Below are positions 43,494-52,789 of a stretch of DNA of 64,000 nt, piece by piece. The stretch is from assembly GCF_002479495.1 (NCBI RefSeq), contig NZ_DLNQ01000014.1, positions 51,415 to 115,414 of the forward strand, read 5' to 3'. Made by a program: the position numbers and the translations under genes. Each line of letters opens with the position of its first letter. The stretch's first letter is position 1. The notes beneath the pieces were generated by a model. The model had not been told where the DNA came from, ran no database searches, and was given only the letters and a program-made list of their open reading frames with translations. The DNA is from Brevundimonas sp. UBA7506. Its GTDB lineage: Bacteria > Pseudomonadota > Alphaproteobacteria > Caulobacterales > Caulobacteraceae.

Positions 43494-44756
43494 TCAGGGT
43501 CGGGTCTGACCCTGGCCGCGCACGACGTACTTGTAGGTGGTCAGCTGTTCAGCGCCGACGGGGCCGCGCGCGTGCAGCTTGGAGGTCGAGATGCCGATCT
43601 CGCCGCCGAAGCCGAACTCGCCGCCGTCGGCGAACTGGGTCGAGGCGTTGATCAGGACAATGGCGCTGTCGACTCCTTTGGCGAAGCGTTCGGCGGCCTC
43701 GGGGTTGGTGGTGATGATGGCCTCGGTGTGGCCCGAGCCGTAGCGGCGGATGTGATCCACGGCGCCCGTCACCCCGTCCACGACCCGCACCGACAGGACG
43801 GGGGCCAGGTATTCGGTGGTCCAGTCGGCCTCGACCGCCTCGGCCGCTGCGGGGACCAGGGCGCGGGTCTCTGCATCGCCGCGCAGTTCGCAACCGGCAG
43901 CCATCAGGTCAGCGGCGACGACGGGCAGCAGGCGCATCGCGGCGGCGCGATCGACCAGCAGGGTCTCGGTGGCGCCGCAGACCGAGACGCGGCGCATCTT
44001 GGCGTTGACGGCGACGCGGCGGGCGACCTCAAGGTCGGCGGCGGCGTCGAGATAGGTGTGGCAGAGGCCTTCCAGGTGGCCCAGCACAGGCGCTTTCGCC
44101 TCGGCCTGAACGCGGGCGACCAGGCTCTTGCCGCCGCGCGGGATGATCAGGTCGATGGCGCCCTCAAGCCCCGACAGGATGGCGCCCACGGCTTCGCGGT
44201 CAGGGACGGGAACCAGCTGGATGGTGTCGGCGGGCAGGCCGGCCTCGGTCACGGCGCGGGCCACCACGGCGGCGATGGCGCGCGAGGATTCCAGGCAGTC
44301 CGAACCGCAGCGCAGGATGGCGGCGTTGCCCGAGCGCAGGCAGAGGGCGGCGGCGTCGGCGGTGACGTTGGGGCGGCTCTCGTAGATGACGCCGAGCACG
44401 CCGAGCGGGGTGCGGACGCGGGCGATGTCCAGACCGTTGGCGGGGGTCCAGCGGGCCATCTCGGCGCCGACGGGATCGGGCTGGGCGGCGATGGTCTCGA
44501 CGGCGACGGCCATGCCCTCGACGCGAGCGGGGGTCAGGGCCAGACGGTCGATCAGGGCTTCCGACAGGCCCGAGGCGCGGGCGTTGGCGATGTCGCGGGC
44601 GTTGGCGGCGAGAATCTCGGCCTCGGCGGCGCGCAGGCCCTGGGCGAGACGGATGAGGGCCTCGGTGCGGGCGTCCGGCGTCGTGGCGCGAAGGGCGTCG
44701 GCGGCGGCGCGGGCGCGTCGGCCCATGTCCAGCATGATGGTGCTTACATCAGTCAT
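43494..44756 (-). CDS. proA: Gamma-glutamyl phosphate reductase
   Basis: The second step of proline synthesis; it reduces gamma-glutamyl phosphate to glutamate 5-semialdehyde with NADPH. The protein has 420 residues of the aldehyde dehydrogenase fold. Diagnostic blocks are [21 protein letters not shown] and the catalytic cysteine in [20 protein letters not shown] and the C-terminal HEAI-like segment (here HTEAIITTN) are conserved. Its ATG overlaps the proB TGA (ATGA), so proB and proA are coupled. Confidence 0.96.
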   Translation of the reverse strand: MTDVSTIMLDMGRRARAAADALRATTPDARTEALIRLAQGLRAAEAEILAANARDIANARASGLSEALIDRLALTPARVEGMAVAVETIAAQPDPVGAEMARWTPANGLDIARVRTPLGVLGVIYESRPNVTADAAALCLRSGNAAILRCGSDCLESSRAIAAVVARAVTEAGLPADTIQLVPVPDREAVGAILSGLEGAIDLIIPRGGKSLVARVQAEAKAPVLGHLEGLCHTYLDAAADLEVARRVAVNAKMRRVSVCGATETLLVDRAAAMRLLPVVAADLMAAGCELRGDAETRALVPAAAEAVEADWTTEYLAPVLSVRVVDGVTGAVDHIRRYGSGHTEAIITTNPEAAERFAKGVDSAIVLINASTQFADGGEFGFGGEIGISTSKLHARGPVGAEQLTTYKYVVRGQGQTRP

Positions 44757-45922
44757 CGGGTCTCCAGCACCAGGTCGTCGCGGTGGATCACAACCGAGGG
44801 GCCGCGGTAGCCGATCAGGCTCTCGATCTCGTCAGAATGGCGGCCCCGGATCAGGGCGATTTCATCGGCCGGATAGGCGGCCAGGCCCACGCCGAAGGCG
44901 GCGCCGGACGGATCGAGCAGACGCAGGCTGTCGCCTTTTTCAAACTCGCCGCTGACGGTGACAATGCCCGAGGGCAGCAGGCTCTTGCCGGATTTCAGGG
45001 CCCGCACGGCGCCCTCGTCCAGGGTCAAGGAACCGCCCGGCGCCATGCTGCCGGCGATCCACTGCTTCCACGCGGCCAGGGGCGTGGCCGGGGCGGTGAT
45101 CAGGGTGGCGCGGGCGCCCTCGGCCACGGCCTTCAGCGGATGCAGGGTCAGGCCCGACGCGATGACGGTGGCGCAGCCGGCCGAGCGGGCGATCTGGGCC
45201 GCCGCCAGCTTGGTGGCCATGCCGCCGGTGCCGACCCCGGCCTCGGCATTGGCGCCGCTGGCCATGCCGAGGATGTCGGGGCCGAGGCTCTCGACCAGGG
45301 CCAGATGGCGGGCGTCGGGATCGCGGCGCGGGTCGGCGGTGTAGAGGCCGTCCACGTCGGACAACAGGATCAGCAGGTCGCCGCGCGCCAACTGTGCCGC
45401 GCGCGCAGCCAGCCGGTCGTTGTCGCCGTAGCGGATTTCCTCGGTGGCGACGGTGTCGTTTTCATTGACCACCGGGACGACGCCATGGGCCAGCAGGGCC
45501 TCGACCGTGGCGCGGGCGTTCAACCAGCGGCGACGGCGTTCGGTATCGTCGCGGGTCAGAAGGATCTGGGCGGTGATCAGGCCGTGGGGGGCCAGGGCTT
45601 CTTCCCAGGCGTGCATCAGCAGGGTCTGGCCGACGGCGGCGGCGGCCTGCTTGTCCTGCAGCCGACCGGGTGCGGTGTTCAGTCGTCCGCGCCCCAGGGC
45701 CACGGCGCCCGAGGAGACGACAATGACCTCGCGACCCTGCGCGCGCAGGTCGGCGATGTCCTGGGCCAGGGAGGCCAGCCAGTCGCGGGCCACCGCGCGG
45801 GTGGCGGCGTCAACCAGAAGGGAGGAGCCGATCTTGACCACCACGCGGCGGGCGTGGGTCAGCGCCGTCGCGGGGGCGGCGGTGATGTCGACGGCGGGCG
45901 TGGATACGGCGGGAGAAGCCAT
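44753..45922 (-). CDS. proB: Glutamate 5-kinase with PUA domain
   Basis: The first step of proline synthesis; it phosphorylates glutamate with ATP and is feedback-inhibited by proline. The protein has 389 residues. The kinase domain (about 25-270) opens with [12 protein letters not shown] and has [11 protein letters not shown] and [12 protein letters not shown](R/K) blocks. A C-terminal PUA domain follows from about residue 285. The N-terminal 24 residues are an Ala-rich extension. GGGAGG precedes the ATG at 45922. It is the first gene of a two-gene proBA unit; in many alphaproteobacteria obgE precedes it, but here an RND efflux operon ends upstream. Confidence 0.96.
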   Translation of the reverse strand: MASPAVSTPAVDITAAPATALTHARRVVVKIGSSLLVDAATRAVARDWLASLAQDIADLRAQGREVIVVSSGAVALGRGRLNTAPGRLQDKQAAAAVGQTLLMHAWEEALAPHGLITAQILLTRDDTERRRRWLNARATVEALLAHGVVPVVNENDTVATEEIRYGDNDRLAARAAQLARGDLLILLSDVDGLYTADPRRDPDARHLALVESLGPDILGMASGANAEAGVGTGGMATKLAAAQIARSAGCATVIASGLTLHPLKAVAEGARATLITAPATPLAAWKQWIAGSMAPGGSLTLDEGAVRALKSGKSLLPSGIVTVSGEFEKGDSLRLLDPSGAAFGVGLAAYPADEIALIRGRHSDEIESLIGYRGPSVVIHRDDLVLETR

Positions 45923-45997
45923 GCATCCTCCCTAGAGCATCAATCGCGTCGGGGTCACGCCCTCGTGCGTCAAAATCGTGCCGACGAGCCCAAAAGA

Positions 45998-46031
45998 AAA
46001 CGCCCGGCGGGGTCGAACCTGCCGGGCGTTT
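45998..46031 (-). terminator. Rho-independent terminator of the RND efflux operon
   Basis: An 11-bp stem pairs 45998-46008 with 46021-46031 around a 12-base loop. On the minus strand it is followed by TTTTCTTTT. It lies 38 bases after the outer membrane factor gene. Confidence 0.85.
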
Positions 46032-46068
46032 GTATTTTTAGCGATGATCCGAGGATCAGGCTTCGGGG

Positions 46069-47508
46069 CTAGGCTTCAGGATCTGGCGCCTGATCCCAGC
46101 CGCCCGCCAGGGCCTTGAACAGGGCGATCTGGTAGGTGGTGACCTGGGCTTCCGAAGCGGCGAGAGCTGCGTCGGCGCCGGCCAGGGTCCGTTCCGAATC
46201 CAGCACCGTCAGGAAGCTGTCGGCGCCGGCGTCGAAACGCAGACGCGACAGGCGCGCCGCCGTCGCCGCCTGATCCCGCGCGGTGCGCAGGGCTGTGCGA
46301 CGGTCCAGTTCGTTGGCGTAGGCGCTGAGCGCCGTCTCGGTTTCCTGCAGCGCCGTCAGCACGGTCTGGTCGAAGGTCGCCAGAGCCGCGTCGGTCTGGG
46401 CGCCGGCCTGCTTGATGCGGGCGCGGGCCACGGCGATGTTGGGGAAGTTCCAGCTGATCAGCGGACCGACGCTGAAGCGGAAGTTGGCGTCGTCGCCCAG
46501 ACCCGAGGAATCCAGCGAGGTCGAGCCCAGCGAGCCCCCCAGGCTGATCGACGGATAGAGGCTGGCGGTGGCCACGTTCACGCGGGCGGCGGCCGCAGCC
46601 AGACGGGCCTCGGCCTGCCGCACGTCGGGACGACGGGCCAGCAGGGCCGCGCCGTCGCCGATCGGGATCGGCTGCGACAGTTGCGGCGGCGACTGGCAGC
46701 CGCGCGCCGCCTCGCTGGCCTCGGCCGGGGTGCGCCCGGTCAGGGTGGCGAGGCGATAGAGTGCGCCGTCGCGAGAGGCCCGCAGGGGCGGCAGGCTGGC
46801 GCGGGTCTGCTCCAGGGCCGCGCGGGCGCGGGCCACGTCCAGGCCATTGCCCGATCCGCCGTCGAGCAGACGCTGGGTCAGATCGACGGTCTTGCCCTGC
46901 AGGTCGATGGTGCGTTCGGCGACAGCGATCTGGGCGTTGGCCGAGCAGGTGTCGGCGTAAGCCCGGGCCGTTTCAGTGGCGACCGAGATGCGAACGATCT
47001 CCAGCGCCTCGGCGGCGGCGGCGGCGTCATTACGGGCGGCGCGGATGGAGGACTCCACCCGGCCGAACAGGTCGACTTCGTAGGAGACGTCCAGGCCGAC
47101 GCTGTAGGTGTCGACGTCGTCCAGCTTGGCGCCGTTGGCGGCGGGGTTGGTGATGGTCGAGGCCTGGCTGCGGTTGAAGGCGGCGTTGGCGTTGGTCGTG
47201 GGCAGACGACCGGCGCGGGCTTCGGACAGCGAGGCCCGGACGGCGCGCAGATTGGCCGCGGCCGCCTCCAGCTCGTTGTTCTCGGTCAGCGCCTGCTGGA
47301 TCAGGCTGTCCAGCGTGGCGTCGTTATAGAGCCGCCACCAGTCGGCGCGGGCCGCCTCGGTCGAAACCGAGACGGATTGCGAGCCGATGAAGGCGCCCTG
47401 GCCCTGCGCCGGGATCGTAGCGTCCGGCGCCTTGGGCCCGACCGCGCAGGCGGCGAGCAGGAGCGCGGCGCCGGAAGCGGTCAGGAGCGAGAGGGCTTTA
47501 CGGTTCAT
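46069..47508 (-). CDS. Outer membrane efflux lipoprotein (OprM/NodT family)
   Basis: This 479-residue trimeric channel forms the outer part of a tripartite pump. The signal peptide ends in the lipobox LAAC (Cys20), so it is acylated. Two Outer_efflux repeats follow, with AxADxxPxISLGGSLG-type patterns (here ATASLYPSISLGGSLG) and a DAGADSFLTVLDSERTL block in the second half. Its ATG overlaps the permease TGA by one base (TGATG). It closes the three-gene operon and is followed by a terminator. Confidence 0.94.
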   Translation of the reverse strand: MNRKALSLLTASGAALLLAACAVGPKAPDATIPAQGQGAFIGSQSVSVSTEAARADWWRLYNDATLDSLIQQALTENNELEAAAANLRAVRASLSEARAGRLPTTNANAAFNRSQASTITNPAANGAKLDDVDTYSVGLDVSYEVDLFGRVESSIRAARNDAAAAAEALEIVRISVATETARAYADTCSANAQIAVAERTIDLQGKTVDLTQRLLDGGSGNGLDVARARAALEQTRASLPPLRASRDGALYRLATLTGRTPAEASEAARGCQSPPQLSQPIPIGDGAALLARRPDVRQAEARLAAAAARVNVATASLYPSISLGGSLGSTSLDSSGLGDDANFRFSVGPLISWNFPNIAVARARIKQAGAQTDAALATFDQTVLTALQETETALSAYANELDRRTALRTARDQAATAARLSRLRFDAGADSFLTVLDSERTLAGADAALAASEAQVTTYQIALFKALAGGWDQAPDPEA

Positions 47509-50500
47509 CAGGCGTCTCCCAGGCGCGGGCTGGCCGTGGGGGCCGTCGGCGCGGGGTCGTTGGGGTCGTACGGATCATGCGGAGGCGCGCCGTAGGTCGT
47601 CGGCAGCTCGCGCGGCTTCTCCGGCGTCTTGGGCAGCTTGGCCGAAAGCCAACGCATCATCACGTAGAAGACCGGGGTGAAGATCAGGCCGAAGAAGGTC
47701 ACGCCCAGCATGCCGGAGAAGACCGACGTGCCCAGCGACTGGCGCATTTCGGCGCCGGGGCCGGTCGCCAGCATCAGCGGCACGACGCCGAAGATGAAGG
47801 CGAAGGAGGTCATCAGGATGGGACGCAGGCGCACCTTGGCGGCGTAAACAGCCGCTTCGAAGCGATCCATGCCCTCTTCTTCTTCCGCCTGCTTGGCGAA
47901 CTCGACGATCAGGATGGCGTTCTTGGCCGCCAGGGCGATCAGGACGACCAGGCCGATCTGGACCAGGATGTTGTTGTCCAGACCGCGGATGTTCACCCCG
48001 ATCATGGCCGCCAACAGACACATGGGGACGATCAGCACCACCGCGAGCGGCAGGGTGAAGGCCTCATACTGCGCCGCCAGCACCAGGAAGACGAAGACCA
48101 CGGCCATGATGAAGATCATCGAGGCGCCGCCCGAGGCCTGCTTCTCCTGCAGGGCCAGTTCGGTCCACTCATAGCTGAAGCCTTGCGGCAGGGCTTGAGA
48201 GGCGAGCTGCTCCATCGCCGCGATGCCCTGGCCGGACGAGACGCCCGGCGCGGCCTGACCCTGCAGCTCGGAAGCCGGGAACAGGTTGTAGCGGACGACG
48301 CGGGCCGGACCGGAGTCCTCGCGCAGGTTGGCGACGGCGCCGATCGGCACCATGGCGCCGGAGGCGGAGCGGGTCTTCAGATTGGCGATGTCGGCGATGT
48401 CGTCGCGGGCCGAGGGTTCAGCCTGGGCGGTGACGCGGAAGGTGCGACCCAGCAGGTTGAAGTCGTTGATGTAGGAGGAGCCCAGATAGACGCCGAGGGT
48501 GTCGAACACCGCCGACGGCTGGACGCCCATCATCAGGGCCTTGTTGCGATCAACGTCGGCGGCGATGCGGGGCGAGCCGGTGTTGTAGGTCGAGAAGACC
48601 TGCTGCACCTGTTCAGGCATCTGGGCCGCGCCGCCCATCATGGCGAAGGTGGCGCCTTCCAGCGCGCGATAGCCTGCGCCGGAACGGTCCTGGATCATCA
48701 TCTTGAAGCCGTTGCCGTTGCCCAGGCCCTGAACGGCCGGGGGGGCGATGACGAAGATGTTGGCTTCCTCGATGCCGCCGGTGGCGCCGGTGATGGCGCC
48801 GGCCAGGGCCGTGGCGGCCTGTTCCTTGGTGCGGTTCTCGAAGGCGTCGAGGCGCACGAAGATGGTCGCGGCGTTGGAGCCGAACGAGAAGCTGGAGCCG
48901 TCGAGACCGGCGAAGGCCACAGTGCCGTCGACACCCTCGGTCTTCTGGATGATCTCGTTGGCGCGCTTCATCACGGCCTCGGTGCGGTCAAGCGAAGCGC
49001 CGGCCGGAAGCTGGATGACGCCGATCAGGAAGCCCTGGTCCTGTTCCGGAATGAAGCCCGAGGGCGTGTCCATCAGGCGCCAGCCGGTGAGGGCCAACAG
49101 GCCCGCATAGATGATCATGACGACCATCAGCGAGCGCACCAGACGGGCGGTCAGACGACCATACTTGTCCGACAGCCAGTCGAAGCCCTGGTTGAACTTG
49201 TCGCCGGCCCAACGGACGTAATAGACGACCGCGCCCCAGAGGCCCGGCTTGCGCACGTTGTCGTGCTCTGTGTGCGGCTTGAGCAGCAGGGCGGCCATGG
49301 CCGGGGACAGCGTCAGGGACACCAGCAGCGAGATCAGAGCCGCCGAAGCGATGGTGACGGCGAACTGACGGTAGAAAATGCCGGGGATGCCGGGGACGAA
49401 GGCGGTCGGAACGAACACCGCCGTCAGCACCAGGCCGATGGCGATCAGGGCGCCCGAAACCTCCTGCATGGAGCGATAGGCGGCCTCCTTAGGCGTCAGG
49501 CCTTGTCTCAGGTAGCGCTCGACGTTCTCGACCACGACGATGGCGTCGTCGACGACGATGCCGACGGCCAGAACCAGGGCGAACAGCGACAGGGAGTTGA
49601 TGGAATAGCCGAGCGCCAGTTGCACCGCGAAGGTGCCGACCAGGGCGACGGGGATGGCGACGATGGGAATGATGGCCGCGCGCCAGGTCTGCAGGAAGAC
49701 CATGACGACGATGACGACGAGGACGACAGCTTCCAGCAGGGTGTGCTGCACCGCTTCGACCGAGGCGGCGACGAATTCCGTCGGGTTGTAGGGGATGGAG
49801 GCGGCCATGCCGGCCGGCAGTTCGGTCTTGATGGCCTCGACCTCGGCCAGGACGCGGTTGGCAGTGCCCAGGGCGTTGGCGCCCGGCTGCTGGACGACCG
49901 CGACGCCGACGCCGCGCTCTCCGTCGAAGAAGCCGCGGATGCCGTAATCCTGGGCGCCGAGTTCAACGCGGGCGACGTCGCGAACGCGGGTCACGCGCCC
50001 TTGAGCATCGGTTTTGATGACGACGTCGGCGAACTGATCCGGGTCGGACAGGCGGCCCTGGACCTGAACTGGCAGCTGGAAGGCGGCGGCGTTGGTGGCG
50101 AAGGGCGGCTGACCGATGGCGCCGGCGGCGGCCTGGACGTTCTGGGCGCGCAGGGCGGCGACGATGTCAGGACCCGTCAGACCGCGCTCTGCCGCCTTGG
50201 CCGGGTCGATCCAGATCCGCATCGAATAGTTGCCGCCGCCGAACACCTGGACCTGACCGACACCGTCGATCCGCAGCAGGCGGTCGCGCAGCGTCGAGTT
50301 GGCGAAGTTGCCGACATAGTCGTTGTCCAGGCTGCCGTCGGGCGAAGTCAGGCCCACGATCATCAGGAAGCCGCTTTCGGCCTTGTTGACCGTCACGCCG
50401 ATCTGGCGGACCTGTTCAGGCAGCTTGGGCTCGGCCAGGGCGACGCGGTTCTGGACCAGCACCTGGGCGGAATCGAGGTCCGTGCCGGGCTGGAAGGTCA

Positions 50501-50780
50501 CCGTGATCGCCACGGCCCCGTCCGAGGTGGACGAGGAGGTCAGGTACAGCATCTTCTCGACGCCGTTGACCTCTTGCTCGATGGGGGCGGCGACCGTCTC
50601 GGCCAGGGTCTCGGCCGAGGCGCCCGGATAGGCCGCGTTGATGGTGATGGTAGGCGGCGCGATCTCCGGATACTGCGACAGGGGCAGCATCGGATAGGCG
50701 AACAGGCCGATCAGGGTGATGAACACCGAGATCACGCCTGCAAAGATCGGCCGATCGATGAAGAAGCGTGAGAAATTCAT
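47508..50780 (-). CDS. RND multidrug efflux permease (HAE1, AcrB/MexB type)
   Basis: This proton-driven inner-membrane pump has 1090 residues, slightly longer than AcrB. It starts with the canonical MNFSRFFIDRPIFAGVIS. The proton relay helix has GIVVDDAIVVVENVER, which contains the two essential Asp residues. The first porter region shows QPGTDLDSAQVLVQNRV. The C-terminus has a Pro-rich tail of about 40 residues beyond the usual end. Its drug range cannot be read. It is six bases after the adaptor gene and overlaps the outer membrane factor gene. Confidence 0.96.
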   Translation of the reverse strand: MNFSRFFIDRPIFAGVISVFITLIGLFAYPMLPLSQYPEIAPPTITINAAYPGASAETLAETVAAPIEQEVNGVEKMLYLTSSSTSDGAVAITVTFQPGTDLDSAQVLVQNRVALAEPKLPEQVRQIGVTVNKAESGFLMIVGLTSPDGSLDNDYVGNFANSTLRDRLLRIDGVGQVQVFGGGNYSMRIWIDPAKAAERGLTGPDIVAALRAQNVQAAAGAIGQPPFATNAAAFQLPVQVQGRLSDPDQFADVVIKTDAQGRVTRVRDVARVELGAQDYGIRGFFDGERGVGVAVVQQPGANALGTANRVLAEVEAIKTELPAGMAASIPYNPTEFVAASVEAVQHTLLEAVVLVVIVVMVFLQTWRAAIIPIVAIPVALVGTFAVQLALGYSINSLSLFALVLAVGIVVDDAIVVVENVERYLRQGLTPKEAAYRSMQEVSGALIAIGLVLTAVFVPTAFVPGIPGIFYRQFAVTIASAALISLLVSLTLSPAMAALLLKPHTEHDNVRKPGLWGAVVYYVRWAGDKFNQGFDWLSDKYGRLTARLVRSLMVVMIIYAGLLALTGWRLMDTPSGFIPEQDQGFLIGVIQLPAGASLDRTEAVMKRANEIIQKTEGVDGTVAFAGLDGSSFSFGSNAATIFVRLDAFENRTKEQAATALAGAITGATGGIEEANIFVIAPPAVQGLGNGNGFKMMIQDRSGAGYRALEGATFAMMGGAAQMPEQVQQVFSTYNTGSPRIAADVDRNKALMMGVQPSAVFDTLGVYLGSSYINDFNLLGRTFRVTAQAEPSARDDIADIANLKTRSASGAMVPIGAVANLREDSGPARVVRYNLFPASELQGQAAPGVSSGQGIAAMEQLASQALPQGFSYEWTELALQEKQASGGASMIFIMAVVFVFLVLAAQYEAFTLPLAVVLIVPMCLLAAMIGVNIRGLDNNILVQIGLVVLIALAAKNAILIVEFAKQAEEEEGMDRFEAAVYAAKVRLRPILMTSFAFIFGVVPLMLATGPGAEMRQSLGTSVFSGMLGVTFFGLIFTPVFYVMMRWLSAKLPKTPEKPRELPTTYGAPPHDPYDPNDPAPTAPTASPRLGDA

Positions 50781-50786
50781 GAGCTA

Positions 50787-51980
50787 TCAGCCGGCGTTGG
50801 CGAAGGAGGCGCTGGAAGCCGGCGCCGCCTGGGTGACCGGGGCGCCGCCAGCCTGCGGCGCGACCGGAGCGATGGTGCCGTTCTTGGGCGCGACCTTCAT
50901 GCCCGGCATCTGGATGCGCTGACCGCCGGCGATGATGACGCGATCGGTCGGTTTCAGGCCGGAACGGATGACACGCAGGCCGTCGACCAGAGGTCCGGTC
51001 TGGACCGCGCGCGGCTCGGTCGTGCCATCAGGCTTGACCACGATGACCACGCGGCGCGCTGCGTCGGTGGCGATGGCGGCGTCGGGCACCAGCAGGGCCT
51101 GATAGGCGCCCGCTCCGGCGAGTTGGGCCTGACCGAACATGCCGGGCTTCAGGAAGCCGTCGGCGTTCGGCACCACGGCGCGCAGGCGGATGGTGCCCGA
51201 GGCCGGGTCAATGGCGTTGTCGGTGAAGTCCAGCGTGCCGACGCGGTCATAGCTGGTCTCGTCTTGCAGGCGGATGCGGATCGGGGCGGCGCCGCCGGAG
51301 CGGGCGTCGCGCTGATACTTCAGCGCCAGGGCCTCGGAGCCGTCGAAGACGAAGTAGATCGGTGAGGCCGAAACCACGGTCGTCAGCACATCGCCGGCGG
51401 AGGAGCCGCCGCCGATCAGGTTGCCGGGATCGACGCGTCGATCGGACACACGGCCGGAAATCGGGGCCGTGACGCGGGTGAACTCGACGTCCAGCTGACG
51501 CGCGCGGATGGCGGCGTTGGCGGCCGAGACGGCGGCCTGGGCCTGGGCCACGGCGCCGCGCTTGGCGTCGACCTCGGCCTGGGACACGGCCTGCGAGGCC
51601 AGCAGGCCTTCGGCGCGGGTGAACTCGGTGCGGGCCAGGGTCAACTGGGCCTGGGCCTGCGACAGCTGGGCCTGGGCCGAGGCCAGGGCGGCCTGGGCCG
51701 GGCGCGGGTCAAGCGTGAACAGCAGCTGGCCCTGACGCACGAAGTCGCCGTCCTTGAAATGGACCGACTGGATGTAGCCGCCGACGCGCGCGCGCACATC
51801 GACCGTGCGGGGGGCTTCAAAGCGACCCGTGACTTCGTCCCAGTCCACCACCTGGCGGGCCAGGGGCAGGGCCACCGTCACCGGAGGGGCTTGGGGGGCG
51901 GGGGCTTCGCCGCCCTTGGAACAGCCGTAGAGGGCGGTCGCCATCAGTACGGACGCGGCCGCGATCTTCACCGTGCGCAT
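50787..51980 (-). CDS. RND efflux periplasmic adaptor (AcrA/MexA type)
   Basis: This 397-residue membrane fusion protein links the pump and the outer channel. The signal peptide ends in a lipobox ALYGC (Cys20). The biotinyl-lipoyl-like domain has VRARVGGYIQSVHFKDGDFV, and a long alpha-hairpin with many Ala and Gln follows at about residues 95-165, then the beta-barrel. The C-terminus is Pro/Ala-rich. AAGGAG is upstream of the ATG at 51980. It is the first gene of the efflux operon and is divergent from a TetR repressor. Confidence 0.95.
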   Translation of the reverse strand: MRTVKIAAASVLMATALYGCSKGGEAPAPQAPPVTVALPLARQVVDWDEVTGRFEAPRTVDVRARVGGYIQSVHFKDGDFVRQGQLLFTLDPRPAQAALASAQAQLSQAQAQLTLARTEFTRAEGLLASQAVSQAEVDAKRGAVAQAQAAVSAANAAIRARQLDVEFTRVTAPISGRVSDRRVDPGNLIGGGSSAGDVLTTVVSASPIYFVFDGSEALALKYQRDARSGGAAPIRIRLQDETSYDRVGTLDFTDNAIDPASGTIRLRAVVPNADGFLKPGMFGQAQLAGAGAYQALLVPDAAIATDAARRVVIVVKPDGTTEPRAVQTGPLVDGLRVIRSGLKPTDRVIIAGGQRIQMPGMKVAPKNGTIAPVAPQAGGAPVTQAAPASSASFANAG

Positions 51981-52082
51981 CGGCGCATTCTCCTTGGGAG
52001 GGAATTGAATCTGGAAGACCGTCGCTCTTTGGGGAGGGAGCGTCCAGTCAACGCTGGGTGACTTAAAGAACGGCGGCAGCGC

Positions 52083-52102
52083 TTGTCAACGTCTGATGAC
52101 AA
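52083..52102. promoter_or_regulatory. Candidate TetR operator overlapping the efflux operon promoter
   Basis: TTGTCA (52083-52088) and TGACAA (52097-52102) form a perfect 6-base inverted repeat with an 8-base spacer. On the minus strand TTGACA (52084-52089) is a good -35 box for the efflux operon, with TTAAGT 17 bases further on. A TATAGG lies to the right for the tetR-type gene. Binding here would block both. Confidence 0.55.
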
Positions 52103-52140
52103 AGCCATATAGGGTTTAAGGTTTATTGGAGTAGGTTCCG

Positions 52141-52734
52141 TTGGTCCTTTGCGACGCCCCTCGACCGCGTAACGCCAACGCGACGCGCCAGGCGATTCTG
52201 GAAGCGGCGCGGGAGCGTTTTTGTTCCGACAGCTACGATGACGTCGGCATGCGAGACGTCGCGCGCGACGTCGGCGTGGATGCCGCTCTGATCAGCCGCT
52301 ACTTCGGGTCCAAGGAAGACCTGTTCGTCGCCGTGCTGGACAGCTGCAAGAACGGTCGCGACCTGATGGACGGCCCGCGCGAGGACTTCGGCGAGCGGCT
52401 GGCGCGCGAGATCGTCTACGGGGAGGTCATGCCCTGTCAGGATGACGGCGCGGGCGCCAAGATGCGAGGTCTGTTGATCCTGCTGCGCTCGGTCGGTTCG
52501 GCGAAAGCGATGGACGTCATGCAGCGCACGTCCAACAACCGCTTCTTCGACCCTTTGGCCGCCTGGATCGGCGGTCCCGAGGCCCCGGTGCGGGCGCGTC
52601 TGGCGGCGGGCCTGATCATGGGCATGGCGATCGGGCGCGAGCTGTCGGACGGCTATTCCTCGCTGGACGAGACGCAGAAGGCGGAGTTGGCGCGGCGCAT
52701 GGCCGTGGCGCTGCAGGGCCTGATCGACAACTGA
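52141..52734 (+). CDS. TetR/AcrR family regulator of the efflux operon
   Basis: This 197-residue regulator probably represses the divergent RND operon and itself. The helix-turn-helix lies at about residues 14-60 with ATRQAILEAARERF and ALISRYFGSKEDLF. The start is TTG at 52141: the frame is closed just upstream by TAG at 52132 and GGAG at 52128-52131 gives a ribosome binding site, so an ATG is not available near the conserved N-terminus. The C-terminal ligand domain is family-divergent. A bidirectional terminator separates it from the convergent leuB. Confidence 0.88.
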   Translation: MVLCDAPRPRNANATRQAILEAARERFCSDSYDDVGMRDVARDVGVDAALISRYFGSKEDLFVAVLDSCKNGRDLMDGPREDFGERLAREIVYGEVMPCQDDGAGAKMRGLLILLRSVGSAKAMDVMQRTSNNRFFDPLAAWIGGPEAPVRARLAAGLIMGMAIGRELSDGYSSLDETQKAELARRMAVALQGLIDN

Positions 52735-52740
52735 ATGCAA

Positions 52741-52768
52741 AAGGGCGGACCGCGAGGCCCGCCCTTTC
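52741..52768. terminator. Bidirectional terminator between tetR-type gene and leuB
   Basis: AAGGGCGG (52741-52748) pairs with CCGCCCTT (52759-52766), flanked by A4 on the left and T3 then CTTT on the right. It stops the tetR-type gene rightward and the ilv/leu operon leftward. Confidence 0.8.
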
Positions 52769-52789
52769 TTTGTGCGCCGACGTCGGGGC

